Positions 51,676 to 60,119 of a stretch of DNA of 64,000 nucleotides are shown here, in pieces (the stretch's first letter is position 1; every line of letters begins with the position of its first letter). The notes beneath the pieces are model-generated. The model was not told where the DNA came from, searched no databases, and worked only from the letters and a program-made list of their open reading frames with translations. This DNA comes from Alcanivorax sp. DSM 26293. GTDB lineage: Bacteria > Pseudomonadota > Gammaproteobacteria > Pseudomonadales > Alcanivoracaceae. Both the position numbers and the translations under genes were made by a program. Where the stretch lies: assembly GCF_900107995.1 (NCBI RefSeq), contig NZ_FNUM01000001.1:507695-571694 (forward strand), given 5' to 3'.

Positions 51676-52965
51676 TTAGCGCACCAGCCAAAGACTGAGC
51701 TGCGGAATATAGGTAATCATCAACAAGGCAATGATCAACACCATCATGAAAGGCAACGTGGCCGCGAACAGCTCGGTGACTTTCTTCTTGAACCGGTAGC
51801 TGGCGATGAACAGGTTCATGCCCACCGGCGGGGTGATGTAGCCGATCTGCATGTTGGCCACAAAGATAATCCCCAGGTGCACCGGATCGATGCCGTAGCG
51901 CAACGCCACCGGCAGGATCAGGGGCACCATGATCACCAGCGCCGCGAAGATATCCAGCAACGCCCCCAGCAACAGCAGCAGGATGTTGAGCAGGATCAGG
52001 AAGGTGATCTTGCTCTCCACGTGGGTCTGGATCAGGGTGAACAGCTTCTCCGGTACCCCGGCGTAAACCAGGTAATCGGTGAAGGCCAGGGCCACCGCCA
52101 GAATCAGCAGGATGCCGCCCACCATGATCATGGAATCACGCATGATGCCTGGCAGCCGGCGCAGGGAAATTTCCCGGTACAGGAACACTTCCGCCACCAG
52201 CACATAAAGCGCGGTCACCGCCGCCGCCTCACTGATCACCAGAAAGCCGGAGAAGATCCCGCCCAGCACCACCAGCGGCAGCGGTAATTCCCAGCGGGCT
52301 TCCCAGAGCGCATCCACCAGTTCACGGAAATCGAAACTCTGACGTGGAACCTCGGTGCCACGCGTCGCCCACACACAATAGCCGTACATCAGCACAACCA
52401 TCAGCAGCGCCGGCACCAGCCCGGCCAGGTAGAGATCGACGATTTCCACCGACGGCATATCCAGCTGCTGGGACATCTGCTGGGCAATAATGCCGTAGAT
52501 CAGCAGCGGCACGGAGGGCACCAGCAGCAGGCCCAGGCTACCGGAAGACGTCACCAGGCCCAGGCTGAATTTTTCCGGGTAATTGCCTTTCACCAGTGCC
52601 GGCAACAACAACGCCCCCAGCGCCACGATGGTGACCCCGGAGCCACCGGTCAGGGCGGTAAAGAAGGCGCAGGCAATCAGCGACACAAAGGCCATGCCAC
52701 CGGGCATCCAGCCGAAGGCCGCCTGGCTCAGACGCAGCATGCGGTCGGCGGTTTTCGATTCGCTGAGCAAAAAGCCGGCAAAGGTGAACAGCGGCAGCGC
52801 CATCAGCACCACGGAATTGCTGAGCTGATAGATATCGATATGCAGCACCGACATTTCGATGCCCAGGGTATAAAAGCCCAGGGCTGCGGCACCGAGAATA
52901 ATCGCAAACAGGGGGGCGCCCATCAGCGCCAGCAGTACCAGCAGGAGAATGGCAACGGGGATCAT
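51676..52965 (-). CDS. dctM: TRAP transporter large membrane subunit (DctM)
   Basis: This 429-residue inner-membrane protein has about twelve hydrophobic segments across its length, as expected for DctM/TRAP-M. It forms the ion-coupled transport channel for the solute delivered by the periplasmic protein. Family-like phrases include LPLFTFAGFLLSES, GGSGVTIVALGALLLPAL and ANMQIGYITPPVGMNLF. The start overlaps the stop of the small subunit by four bases (ATGA). Gene order P-Q-M on the leftward strand with TatT upstream indicates one operon. The substrate (an organic acid in most systems) is not deducible. Confidence 0.92.
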   Translation of the reverse strand: MIPVAILLLVLLALMGAPLFAIILGAAALGFYTLGIEMSVLHIDIYQLSNSVVLMALPLFTFAGFLLSESKTADRMLRLSQAAFGWMPGGMAFVSLIACAFFTALTGGSGVTIVALGALLLPALVKGNYPEKFSLGLVTSSGSLGLLLVPSVPLLIYGIIAQQMSQQLDMPSVEIVDLYLAGLVPALLMVVLMYGYCVWATRGTEVPRQSFDFRELVDALWEARWELPLPLVVLGGIFSGFLVISEAAAVTALYVLVAEVFLYREISLRRLPGIMRDSMIMVGGILLILAVALAFTDYLVYAGVPEKLFTLIQTHVESKITFLILLNILLLLLGALLDIFAALVIMVPLILPVALRYGIDPVHLGIIFVANMQIGYITPPVGMNLFIASYRFKKKVTELFAATLPFMMVLIIALLMITYIPQLSLWLVR

Positions 52966-53468
52966 GGCACCGGCTCCTGCATCTTCGGCCGCTTACCCAG
53001 CAACCCCAGCGCAAACAGCACCACGTAGCGCACGGCCATCACCGAGAAACCCAGCGGGATAATGCTCTGCAGCAGCCAGCTCGGCACATTCGCAAAGGCC
53101 GCGCCGGCGTAGTCGTATTCCTCGATCACAAACCCCACGCTGTACCAGGCCACCAACACACAGATAAAGGCGGTGAACAGATCCACAAAGGTGGTCAGGA
53201 AGGGGTGATATTTCTCCGGCAGCAGCGACGAGGCCACATCGATGCGGATGTGCTCATCATTGCGGGAAGCGATCATGGCACCGAGCAGGCCGATCCACAG
53301 CACCGCGTTCTGCAGCAGTGGCTCGATCCACACTAGACTGGTACCAAAGAAATTCCGCAGCACGATCTGCGCCACCGCCAGCAGCACCATAAACAAAAGG
53401 ACGGCCACGATCAGGCCGTCCTCGATTTGGTGAAGGGTACGGTGGAGCCTGTGTAGCAAGGCTGCCAT
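52962..53468 (-). CDS. dctQ: TRAP transporter small membrane subunit (DctQ)
   Basis: The 168-residue protein has four predicted membrane helices, with the conserved start of the DctQ fold in AVAQIVLRNFFGTSLVWIEP and the SRNDEHIRIDV loop. It joins DctM to make the membrane complex. ATG 53468 was chosen over GTG 53471 because AAGGG lies five bases before it, giving a TGATG junction with dctP. Its stop overlaps dctM by four bases. Confidence 0.9.
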   Translation of the reverse strand: MAALLHRLHRTLHQIEDGLIVAVLLFMVLLAVAQIVLRNFFGTSLVWIEPLLQNAVLWIGLLGAMIASRNDEHIRIDVASSLLPEKYHPFLTTFVDLFTAFICVLVAWYSVGFVIEEYDYAGAAFANVPSWLLQSIIPLGFSVMAVRYVVLFALGLLGKRPKMQEPVP

Positions 53469-54457
53469 CACTGCCCTTCGCGCTGTTGGGCCAGAATGCC
53501 GTTAAGCCGGTCCAGCATGTCCTGGGAAATCTCCCCTTCTTCCACCAGTTCAGCGGTGGCACGCTTGGCGTAGTCGCGCCATTCTGCCAGCTGCTCCGGG
53601 GACGGCTCGACCACTTCCAGGCCTTGCTGTTTGACGGCCTGGAAAGCGCTCAGGTTTTCCTGGCGGCTTTCCGCATCCAGCCTGGCGAAGGTGCTATCCA
53701 GCACCTGGCGCACCACCTGCTGATCCTCGGCGCTGAGACGCTTGAAGAACTTTTCGTGGATACCCAGGGTGCCGAAGGTGTACAGCAGCGGCATGTCGGT
53801 CAGATAGTTCACCCGGGAATACCACTGCAGGGTCAGGGCTGCCACCGGCGGTGCTGCGAAGGCATTGACCGCCCCGGTCTGCAGGGAGGTCAGCACCGAG
53901 CCAATATTCAGCATGATCGGCGACAGCTCGAAGGCCTTGGCCGCCTTGGCAGAGCCTTCATCGTTGGCCGGCAACCACAGTTTCTGGTCACGCAGGTCGG
54001 TGATGCTCTTTACCGGATTTTCCGACATCACGTAGGCAAAGCCGCCATCGATCAGGCCGAAGCTCACCCAGCCGCCCTCTTCCAGGCCCTGCTTGATCAC
54101 CGGGTCCAGCTCGGCACGCACCGCGTCCACTTCGTCGTAGTTGTTGAAGGCCAGCGGCACGTTGAGAATCTGGCTGTCCTTGTAGGCGGAGGCAAAGGCG
54201 CCGCCCTGGGCCACCTGGCCGTGGAGCTGACCGATGCGAATCTTGCGCTGTACCGCGCGGTCATCGCCCATGACGCCACCGGGATACACTTTCAGCTTCA
54301 CACGCCCGTCGGTCTTCTCGGCGATTTCCTTCCCCGCCTCTTTCAGGCCGGTGACGATGGTGGTGCCATCCGGGTACAGGGTGGAGATTTTCAGGGTGTT
54401 GGCGGCCGAAGCCCAGACCGGCAACAACGCGACCAGAATCGTGGCAAGACGCAGCAT
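53468..54457 (-). CDS. dctP: TRAP transporter periplasmic solute-binding protein (DctP)
   Basis: The 329-residue protein has a signal peptide (cleavage near ASA at residue 18) and a DctP fold: LKISTLYPDGTTIVTGLKEAG, MGDDRAVQRKIRIGQLHG, FGLIDGGFAYVMSENPVKSI. The usual carboxylate-binding arginine region appears as LRDQKLWLPANDE rather than the common GlkiRv phrase, so the ligand may not be a simple C4-dicarboxylate. It is preceded by an AGGAG site and lies eight bases after the TatT gene. TatT-associated DctP proteins form the TatPT subtype. Confidence 0.9.
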   Translation of the reverse strand: MLRLATILVALLPVWASAANTLKISTLYPDGTTIVTGLKEAGKEIAEKTDGRVKLKVYPGGVMGDDRAVQRKIRIGQLHGQVAQGGAFASAYKDSQILNVPLAFNNYDEVDAVRAELDPVIKQGLEEGGWVSFGLIDGGFAYVMSENPVKSITDLRDQKLWLPANDEGSAKAAKAFELSPIMLNIGSVLTSLQTGAVNAFAAPPVAALTLQWYSRVNYLTDMPLLYTFGTLGIHEKFFKRLSAEDQQVVRQVLDSTFARLDAESRQENLSAFQAVKQQGLEVVEPSPEQLAEWRDYAKRATAELVEEGEISQDMLDRLNGILAQQREGQ

Positions 54458-54465
54458 AAGTACTC

Positions 54466-55338
54466 CTAGAAATAATCGTCAGCGTCGGCGAGCAGGGCTT
54501 CGGCCTGCTCCTGCGCATAGGTATTCTGCAGGGTCAGACCATGCACCTGCGGATCAGCGGCGAGGACATCCTCGAGCAGGCTATCATGCAGCTCACGGTC
54601 AAACACCAAACGGGCATACTTTTCGGCATAAAGCACCGGAGCCAGCAGGTTCTGACCCTCTGACAGGGTCATGGCCTGCTCAAAATGGGCCCTGGCCTGG
54701 TCCGGCTTGCCTCCCAGGGACGCGGGCAGGATGCTGCTCAGTACCCCCAGGTACATGTGCGCCTGGCCATACTGGTAACCCTCATCCAGAGCCACTACAC
54801 GCTCCATGATGGCTTCCACGCGGCCAAGCTCGGCCACCGCGTTCCAGTCGCTGGTGTTCTGCTGAATATACCCGGCCCAGGCACTGCCCAGGGTGAACAG
54901 CATGGGCACATCGCCCTTGTCGGCGTCTTCCAGCAGTGCCTCGAACTCGGGCACGGACAGCGCACGCAGTTCGCAGTAATCATCATCATGGGCACAGGCG
55001 GAACGGAAGGCATAACCCAGCGCCTTGTCGCTGAGCTTGCGGGCCCGTTTCGGGTCTTCCACAAACAGGCCCGCATAGGCGCCATAAAGGTCTGCCCCGC
55101 TGGCCAGCATGGAAGCGCTGTCGGGCCAGTTTTCGATCAGGCCGTCCACCATCAACAGATAGGTGGGCAGGCCCTCGGCCACCAGCTCGAGATCATTGTT
55201 GTTCAATACCCCATAGGGCAGGTTGTCGTCGATGCTGGCCAGGGAACAGCCCTGCAAGGAAACGACCGCTGCAACTAGGAGAGAGGGAACCAACCCGGGT
55301 AGGACGCGCCACTGCATAGGTCGCCGGTATCCTTTCAT
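54466..55338 (-). CDS. TRAP-associated TPR-like lipoprotein (TatT)
   Basis: The 290-residue lipoprotein (lipobox SLQGC, C31) is followed by a helical, TPR-like body: LELVAEGLPTYLLMVDGLIENWPDS, ADLYGAYAGLFVEDPKRARKLSDKALGYAF and GQAHMYLGVLSSILPASLGG are signature TatT phrases. In Treponema the homologue Tp0956 forms a trimer that binds its DctP partner, and the complex may carry hydrophobic ligands. Here it is the first gene of the operon, eight bases before dctP. ATG 55338 was used; the inner ATG (MQWRVL) is possible. Confidence 0.88.
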   Translation of the reverse strand: MKGYRRPMQWRVLPGLVPSLLVAAVVSLQGCSLASIDDNLPYGVLNNNDLELVAEGLPTYLLMVDGLIENWPDSASMLASGADLYGAYAGLFVEDPKRARKLSDKALGYAFRSACAHDDDYCELRALSVPEFEALLEDADKGDVPMLFTLGSAWAGYIQQNTSDWNAVAELGRVEAIMERVVALDEGYQYGQAHMYLGVLSSILPASLGGKPDQARAHFEQAMTLSEGQNLLAPVLYAEKYARLVFDRELHDSLLEDVLAADPQVHGLTLQNTYAQEQAEALLADADDYF

Positions 55339-55389
55339 TATTGTGACTGATTGTTTTGGCTGTCTTTATAGCAGTACGACCGGGGTAAC

Positions 55390-56211
55390 TCAAACGGCCC
55401 CGGCCCCATGTGCCCGGCGCCAGAGACCGAAACCGGCCCCCAGCAGACAACCGCTGACCAGCCCCGCCAGATGCGCCGCATTGGCCACCACACTGGAGAG
55501 CCCCACAAAACAGATCACCATCCACGCCAGCATGAAGATGACAATTTCCCGGCGCAGGGGGTAACCGGATTGGGGATTCACCTTGCCGTAAATCCACAGA
55601 TAGCCAAGCAGTCCGTACACCACCCCGGACAAACCACCGAACATGGGGCCGGTATGGAAAAACTGGGCCACATTGGCGGTGATGCCGGTGACCAGGGTAA
55701 CCAGCACCAGCTGGCCACTGGACTGGAAGCGCTCGATCAGGCGCCCCAGGTCCGACCACCAGAGCAGATTGAACAGCAGATGCAACAGGGAAAAGTGCAG
55801 CAGCATGGGGGTCACAAGCCGCCAGGGCTGGCTTTCCAGCCCGTCCAGCGCCGCCGGGAATAACAGCGCCCGGTAGACACCATCTCCCATCAGATACGGC
55901 GTCAGGTATACCAGCACGCTGACAATCAGCACGATGCGGGTGACCCAGCCCAGGCTGGCAAACCAGCCCCCGGACATGAGTGGCTGGGGCCGACCGGTGA
56001 GGGGCTCCACCGGCTGGCGACCCTGCTGATGCCTGAGATCGGTAATCAGCTCTTCCAGCAAGGCCTTGGCAGGGTTGTACTGGGCCGGGTCCTGCAGGTC
56101 GATAATCTGCTCACCGCCCTCTTCCCGGCGCACTACCGAAAAGCCGTTCCGCTTGAGGGTGTGCTCAAACAGCTCGGCCAGTTCCGGTTGCGGGGTGCGG
56201 ATCAGTTCCAT
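55390..56211 (-). CDS. Rhomboid-family intramembrane serine protease (GlpG-like)
   Basis: The 273-residue protein has an N-terminal cytosolic domain (about 1-85, with QPVEPLTGRPQ) and six membrane helices. Catalytic serine S195 lies in GGLSGVVYG and histidine H247 in ANAAHLAGLVSG. The conserved LHLLFNLLWW with N148 lies before them. It cuts membrane-segment substrates within the bilayer. Its start overlaps the upstream lipoprotein peptidase by ten bases, so they are one operon. The natural substrate is unknown. Confidence 0.9.
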   Translation of the reverse strand: MELIRTPQPELAELFEHTLKRNGFSVVRREEGGEQIIDLQDPAQYNPAKALLEELITDLRHQQGRQPVEPLTGRPQPLMSGGWFASLGWVTRIVLIVSVLVYLTPYLMGDGVYRALLFPAALDGLESQPWRLVTPMLLHFSLLHLLFNLLWWSDLGRLIERFQSSGQLVLVTLVTGITANVAQFFHTGPMFGGLSGVVYGLLGYLWIYGKVNPQSGYPLRREIVIFMLAWMVICFVGLSSVVANAAHLAGLVSGCLLGAGFGLWRRAHGAGAV

Positions 56212-57245
56212 GTGAGTTCCTTGAGGGTCTCGGTACGTTGCAGGCTATCCAGCTCAGCCAGGGTTTCCACCTGCTGCCAGAAACAGTCCCAGTCCCGCCG
56301 GCATTGTTCCAGCAGGCGGGCAAAAGCCGGCACATAATCATTGTAGTCACTGACACCGTTTAGCTGGGCATTGTTCAACGGCCCGTCAAAGTACCCCTGA
56401 TAACCGGCCAGGGCCGGCAGGCTCTGTTGCTCGCGGGCAAAGCGCTCCCGGGCCTGCTGCTGGATGCGGGCTTTCTCGAGGGCCATGACCGCCTCGTCCT
56501 GCTCGCTGGCATACAGCTGCTTGAGCGCCTCACGGGTATCGGTGACGATGGCCAGAAAAGCCTGGCGAACCTGCTCACGACGCTGCCAGAAATTGGCCGG
56601 CAACGGCGTACCAGTGGCGGCAAAGAAATCCACCGCGCCCTCACGACCCACCAGGGTGGCCAGGGATTCATTGAAACGGGTGTCGTTCTTGATATACAGG
56701 CGGCGGTGGGCCAGCTCGTGGATCAACAGTTCCGCCAGGGCCGGCTCAGAGCGTTGCAGCATGGGCGTGGTCAACGGATCGGCAAACCAGCCGAGGGTGG
56801 AATAGGTAATAGCACCGCCCACGTAGGTATCCAGCCCTTGTTCGCTGAGGCGTGCGGCCGCCTTTTCCGCCGCCGGGCGCTGGAAATACCCCCGGTAGCT
56901 GACACAGCCAATCAGCGGGTAACACCAGGTTTTGGGCGTCAGTGACCAGGCCGGTGCCGCCAGCACATTCCACACCACGGCGTCCTGCTCCAGGGCCACG
57001 TACTGGTGATATACATCCTCGGCGGGCAGCGCCAAATTGTCCCCGGCAAAGCGTACCACCTGCTGGCTGAACAGCAGGGAATGGGCAATCTGTGGAGGGG
57101 TTTGGGGGTCCGCCAGCACCGCCTCCAGGGGTTCGCGCTGGCCCATCAGCGACAAATGCCCTTTGGCGGCCTGGCTGTAATAGCCAAGCTGGCAACCGGC
57201 AAGCAGCGTCATAGCCGCCAGCGTGACACCCCGTAATACCCTCAT
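56202..57245 (-). CDS. Lipoprotein zinc aminopeptidase (COG4324-like)
   Basis: The 347-residue lipoprotein (lipobox LLAGC, C18) has zinc site H176-E177-x-x-H180 in LLIHELAHRRLYIKND and third ligand E193 in FNESLATLVG. The GYYSQAAKGHLSLM start and AYSLGWFADPLTTPML-like segment (TYSTLGWFADPL) fit the predicted aminopeptidase family COG4324, recalled from memory. It is expected in the outer membrane or periplasm. It lies between efpL upstream (ten-base gap) and the rhomboid gene, the latter overlapping it. A functional link with the rhomboid is possible but unproven. Confidence 0.82.
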   Translation of the reverse strand: MRVLRGVTLAAMTLLAGCQLGYYSQAAKGHLSLMGQREPLEAVLADPQTPPQIAHSLLFSQQVVRFAGDNLALPAEDVYHQYVALEQDAVVWNVLAAPAWSLTPKTWCYPLIGCVSYRGYFQRPAAEKAAARLSEQGLDTYVGGAITYSTLGWFADPLTTPMLQRSEPALAELLIHELAHRRLYIKNDTRFNESLATLVGREGAVDFFAATGTPLPANFWQRREQVRQAFLAIVTDTREALKQLYASEQDEAVMALEKARIQQQARERFAREQQSLPALAGYQGYFDGPLNNAQLNGVSDYNDYVPAFARLLEQCRRDWDCFWQQVETLAELDSLQRTETLKELTWN

Positions 57246-57254
57246 GATCCGGGA

Positions 57255-57821
57255 TCAGGCCCGGGACATGAATTTGCGCTCGGCGGTGTTCACCCGCACC
57301 TTTTCCCCTTCCACGATATATTCCGGCACCTGCACCACCAGCCCGGTATTCAGGGTGGCCGGCTTGGTGCGTGCGGAGGCAGAGGCCGCTTTCATGGCCG
57401 GGGCGGTCTCGGTGACTTCCAGCACCACCGACGCAGGCAGCTCCAGGCCAATCACCGCATCGTCCACCCGCAGCGCCAGCAGACCTTCGGTGTCCTCGGT
57501 AATAAAGGCCAACTCGTCGGCAATGTCCTCGGCCTTGAGCAGGTACTGGGAGAAATCCTCGTTATCCATGAAGATGTAATCATCACCATCCACATAGGAA
57601 AACTGCACCGGCCGGCGCAGGAGTTCCACGGTGGTTACCTCATCATCCCCCTTGTAGCGTTCTTCAAACTTGGGTCCACCGCCCACCGCACTGGCTTTCA
57701 CCCGATACAAGGTCGCCGCCCCCCGGGCCGAGGGCGACTGCACCTCGATCTGGCGAATAGCGTAAAGGGTACCATTGGCTTCGATAACGTCGGATTTCTT
57801 CAGATCGCTGGCGCGGGTCAT
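57255..57821 (-). CDS. yeiP: Elongation factor P-like protein (EfpL/YeiP)
   Basis: The 188-residue, three-domain EF-P paralogue matches E. coli YeiP closely (190 residues). It shows [19 protein letters not shown] with arginine-containing loop, [20 protein letters not shown] and the C-terminal [16 protein letters not shown]. YeiP-type proteins help ribosomes translate difficult motifs, and the SPSARGA loop tip replaces the modified lysine of EF-P. ATG 57821 follows AAGGAC at some distance; the frame to 58013 is repeat DNA. It heads the efpL-peptidase-rhomboid set. Confidence 0.93.
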   Translation of the reverse strand: MTRASDLKKSDVIEANGTLYAIRQIEVQSPSARGAATLYRVKASAVGGGPKFEERYKGDDEVTTVELLRRPVQFSYVDGDDYIFMDNEDFSQYLLKAEDIADELAFITEDTEGLLALRVDDAVIGLELPASVVLEVTETAPAMKAASASARTKPATLNTGLVVQVPEYIVEGEKVRVNTAERKFMSRA

Positions 57822-57901
57822 GGCAGGGCAATGTCCTTGTGAATAAAAAGACATGGTATCCGAGCTTAAAGGTGTGGCGCCAGATAACAGGGATGAGGAA
57901 T

Positions 57902-58058
57902 ACAGTTGACAGTGGACAGTTGATAGTTGACAGCCAAAAGAAGGAAAACTCTTCTCTGTTTGGAACCGCACCCAAATGCTAAGCGCGGCCTCAAGCATTG
58001 AAAACAAGGACAAAAATCAACCGCGAGCTGTCAACTGTCCACTATCAACTGTCAACTG
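57902..58058. repeat. Heptamer repeat element, copy 3
   Basis: The left array (57902-57933) uses units AGTTGAC, AGTGGAC, AGTTGAT, AGTTGAC. The right array (58026-58058) is the inverted set. A degenerate GCGGCCTCAAGC centre replaces the hairpin. The right array runs into the 3' end of olsA. Confidence 0.8.
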
Positions 58059-58823
58059 CTCTGCCACTTTCCCCCACGCCGCCTCACAAATCCCCTTCCG
58101 GTCCGTGCCCTGAGCCGATACCGGTTCGCAGAAATGCAGGCGCACGCGGATGCGGTTGCGTAGCAGCATGGCCCACAGGTGATGGTGGAATTCGTCGTCG
58201 CCGATGAAGGCCATGGCGGCGTCCGGGGCGCCGCTGTCGTCCAGGTAGCGTACCGCCAGGGGTTGTACCGGCACATCGGCCATCAACGGCGCATCGAACA
58301 GCTGCGGAAAGAAACGGCGCAGGCCGGTGCCATCGGTGGTGGTGCCTTCCGGGAATACCAGCACGGTGTGGCCCAGCTTCAGGCGGTCGGCGATTTCCCG
58401 GGCCTTGCGGCTGGACTCACCGCTGCCCCGTTTGATGAACAGGGTGCCCATGGCCCGGGCCAGGGTGCCAATCAACGGCCAGTCCCCCACTTCCGCCTTG
58501 GACAGGAAATACAGGTGACGCTGGCTGGCGATCAACGGGATATCCAGCCAGGACACATGGTTGCTGACCAGAAATACCGGGGCATCGACCGGGCTGCCGG
58601 TGACGGTGAGCTCCACGCCGAGGATACCCAGAAAACGACGGCACCAGCGCTGTTTGGCCGCCAGCACCACGGGGCGGTAAGGCGACCAGAAGGCCCCCAG
58701 CAGAAAAGCCAACACAAACCCCCACAGCAGATAAAGCACGATGCGGGCAACCCGGAACATCCTGCGCAGTTGCGGCCAGAGGCCGCTGCCCTCATAAGGA
58801 CTGACGCTGACGCTATCGTTCAT
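58017..58823 (-). CDS. olsA: Lyso-ornithine lipid / 1-acylglycerol-phosphate acyltransferase (OlsA/PlsC family)
   Basis: The 268-residue acyltransferase has one N-terminal membrane helix (about 28-46), catalytic HVSWLD (HxxxxD) and FPEGTTTDG. It follows the OlsB-like gene, as in the Pseudomonas olsBA pair. The probable reaction is therefore addition of the second acyl chain to lyso-ornithine lipid; general phospholipid work is possible. The last 13 residues, [13 protein letters not shown], are read from the heptamer repeat array, an odd tail without conserved function. ATG 58823 lies after repeat DNA. Confidence 0.82.
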   Translation of the reverse strand: MNDSVSVSPYEGSGLWPQLRRMFRVARIVLYLLWGFVLAFLLGAFWSPYRPVVLAAKQRWCRRFLGILGVELTVTGSPVDAPVFLVSNHVSWLDIPLIASQRHLYFLSKAEVGDWPLIGTLARAMGTLFIKRGSGESSRKAREIADRLKLGHTVLVFPEGTTTDGTGLRRFFPQLFDAPLMADVPVQPLAVRYLDDSGAPDAAMAFIGDDEFHHHLWAMLLRNRIRVRLHFCEPVSAQGTDRKGICEAAWGKVAEQLTVDSGQLTARG

Positions 58824-58873
58824 TGCTTTCCAGAGTCATAAGCGTTTGCCACCCAGATCAGGCGCCCCCAAAA

Positions 58874-58959
58874 CCGTTGGAGCTTTGCTCGCAAAGCGAA
58901 GGGTTCAGTAAGCACCAAGTCCTTCCCCCTCATTCGCCATGCAAGCATGGCTCCAACGG
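58874..58959. repeat. REP-like inverted repeat, TTGGAGC family
   Basis: The left arm (58874-58900, CCGTTGGAGCTTTGCTCGC...) and the right arm (58933-58959, ending GGCTCCAACGG) pair imperfectly. The element occupies the olsB-olsA gap, so the two genes would be joined by a transcript with this hairpin. Confidence 0.7.
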
Positions 58960-58992
58960 CCTGGACCGGACGCTATTTCTATACGATGCCCC

Positions 58993-59847
58993 TCAAACCG
59001 CTTGGGCGGGCTGCAAGAAATGCTGCACATAACGGGCGGGCAGATCATCCACCGCCATCAACACGAAGAAATCCAGGCAATTGAAATCCGGGTCCCAGCA
59101 GGGCTCGCCGCAGACCCGGGCCCCCATGCGCAGGTAGGCCTTGAGCAACGGCGGCATTTTCACGTTGTCGTCGTCGGCACTGCCCGGCAGCCGCTCCAGG
59201 CGCAGGTGCGGCTGGACCCGCAGCGTGGCATCACTCAGGTGGCGCTCACTGATGCGCCGCTGAATGGCGGCCACATTGTAGCCCTCGCTCAGGGCAATGC
59301 TGGCGCAGCCCAGCAGGTAACGCACATCGTTTTCGAGCATGTACTGGGCCAGCCGGGCCCACAGCACGGTAATTACCGCGCCACCACGATGGGCGGGATG
59401 AATACAGGTGCGGCCAATCTCTGCTACCCGGCCATCCAGATGACGCAGCATGGACAAATCAAACTCGCCGCTGGAGTAGAAGCCGCCGGTGCGGTGCAGG
59501 CGCTCACAGGGCAGCACCCGGGTGTAACCCACGATCTCACCGCTGTGGTTGTCGCGTACCACCAGATGCAGACAGTGTTTATCAAAGCGATCCCGGTCCA
59601 GTCCGAAAGGCGCGCTGAAGCTGGCACCATATTCTTGGGAAAAAATACGGTAGCGCAAACGCTGGACCTTGATGATTTCCCGTCGGGAGCGGGTGAAGTA
59701 GGCACTGAAGCGTCCGGCATTTTCCGCATCCGCCGCCATGTCCCGGGGGAAACGGAGAATATCGGCAGTGGCCGTAAACGGCTTGGTCAGGGCCCCTCTT
59801 AAGTGGGGGCTCAGTGCTTTGATCTTTCCTGCGGCTTGCGCAAGCAT
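58993..59847 (-). CDS. olsB: L-ornithine N-alpha-acyltransferase-like protein (OlsB)
   Basis: The 284-residue GNAT-like enzyme of the OlsB/hemolysin family carries RRYRIF-type phrase (QRLRYRIFSQEYGA), FDKHCLHLVVRD, VGYTRVLPC, EIGRTCIHPAHRGGAVI and GCASI. It moves a 3-hydroxyacyl group from acyl carrier protein to ornithine, the first step to ornithine lipid. ATG 59847 has TGGAG before it, better than GTG 59859. olsA lies downstream. A candidate PHO box precedes it, which fits the known induction of ornithine lipids by phosphate shortage in Pseudomonas and rhizobia. Confidence 0.87.
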   Translation of the reverse strand: MLAQAAGKIKALSPHLRGALTKPFTATADILRFPRDMAADAENAGRFSAYFTRSRREIIKVQRLRYRIFSQEYGASFSAPFGLDRDRFDKHCLHLVVRDNHSGEIVGYTRVLPCERLHRTGGFYSSGEFDLSMLRHLDGRVAEIGRTCIHPAHRGGAVITVLWARLAQYMLENDVRYLLGCASIALSEGYNVAAIQRRISERHLSDATLRVQPHLRLERLPGSADDDNVKMPPLLKAYLRMGARVCGEPCWDPDFNCLDFFVLMAVDDLPARYVQHFLQPAQAV

Positions 59848-59900
59848 AGTGTACTCCACTGGCAGTTTCGGGCAGTTTCGCCAGTGGACGTGGCACAGTA

Positions 59901-59918
59901 GTGACGTTTGAGTGACAG
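59901..59918 (-). promoter_or_regulatory. Candidate PHO box upstream of olsB
   Basis: Read leftward, the site is CTGTCAC, spacer TCAA, ACGTCAC, two direct 7-base half-sites 11 bases apart, as in the PhoB consensus (CTGTCAT, four A/T, CTGTCAY). The first half matches 6/7, the second about 5/7. It ends 54 bases before the olsB start. Confidence 0.6.
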
Positions 59919-59938
59919 TTGTGCGACAAGGGTTAAAG

Positions 59939-60025
59939 GCAGTTAATAGTTAACAGTGAATAGTTAATAGTTGCGCGGAAGTGGCACGGTGGCTGCTGAA
60001 ACGCATGAGACCGCGCGCAAAAGTG
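59939..60025. repeat. Heptamer repeat element, copy 4 (partial)
   Basis: One array (59939-59972, units AGTTAAT, AGTTAAC, AGTGAAT, AGTTAAT) is followed by AAACGCATGAGACCGCGC (about 59999-60017), a half of the central hairpin. The other half and right array are missing, so this is a decayed copy. It lies between divergent olsB and the CDGSH gene. Confidence 0.7.
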
Positions 60026-60119
60026 AGGAGTGAAATTCCGGGCTGAAAATAGAGAGTCGATTGCGCAGCAATGCGCGTAGCAGGTACAACGCCCCGGCCG
60101 TTTGTGAAAAGGATATTTT

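Noticed and set aside
57822-58013. An N-terminal extension of EfpL
   Set aside because: It consists of heptamer repeat sequence (QLSTVHCQL), and the YeiP family starts at MTRASDLKK.
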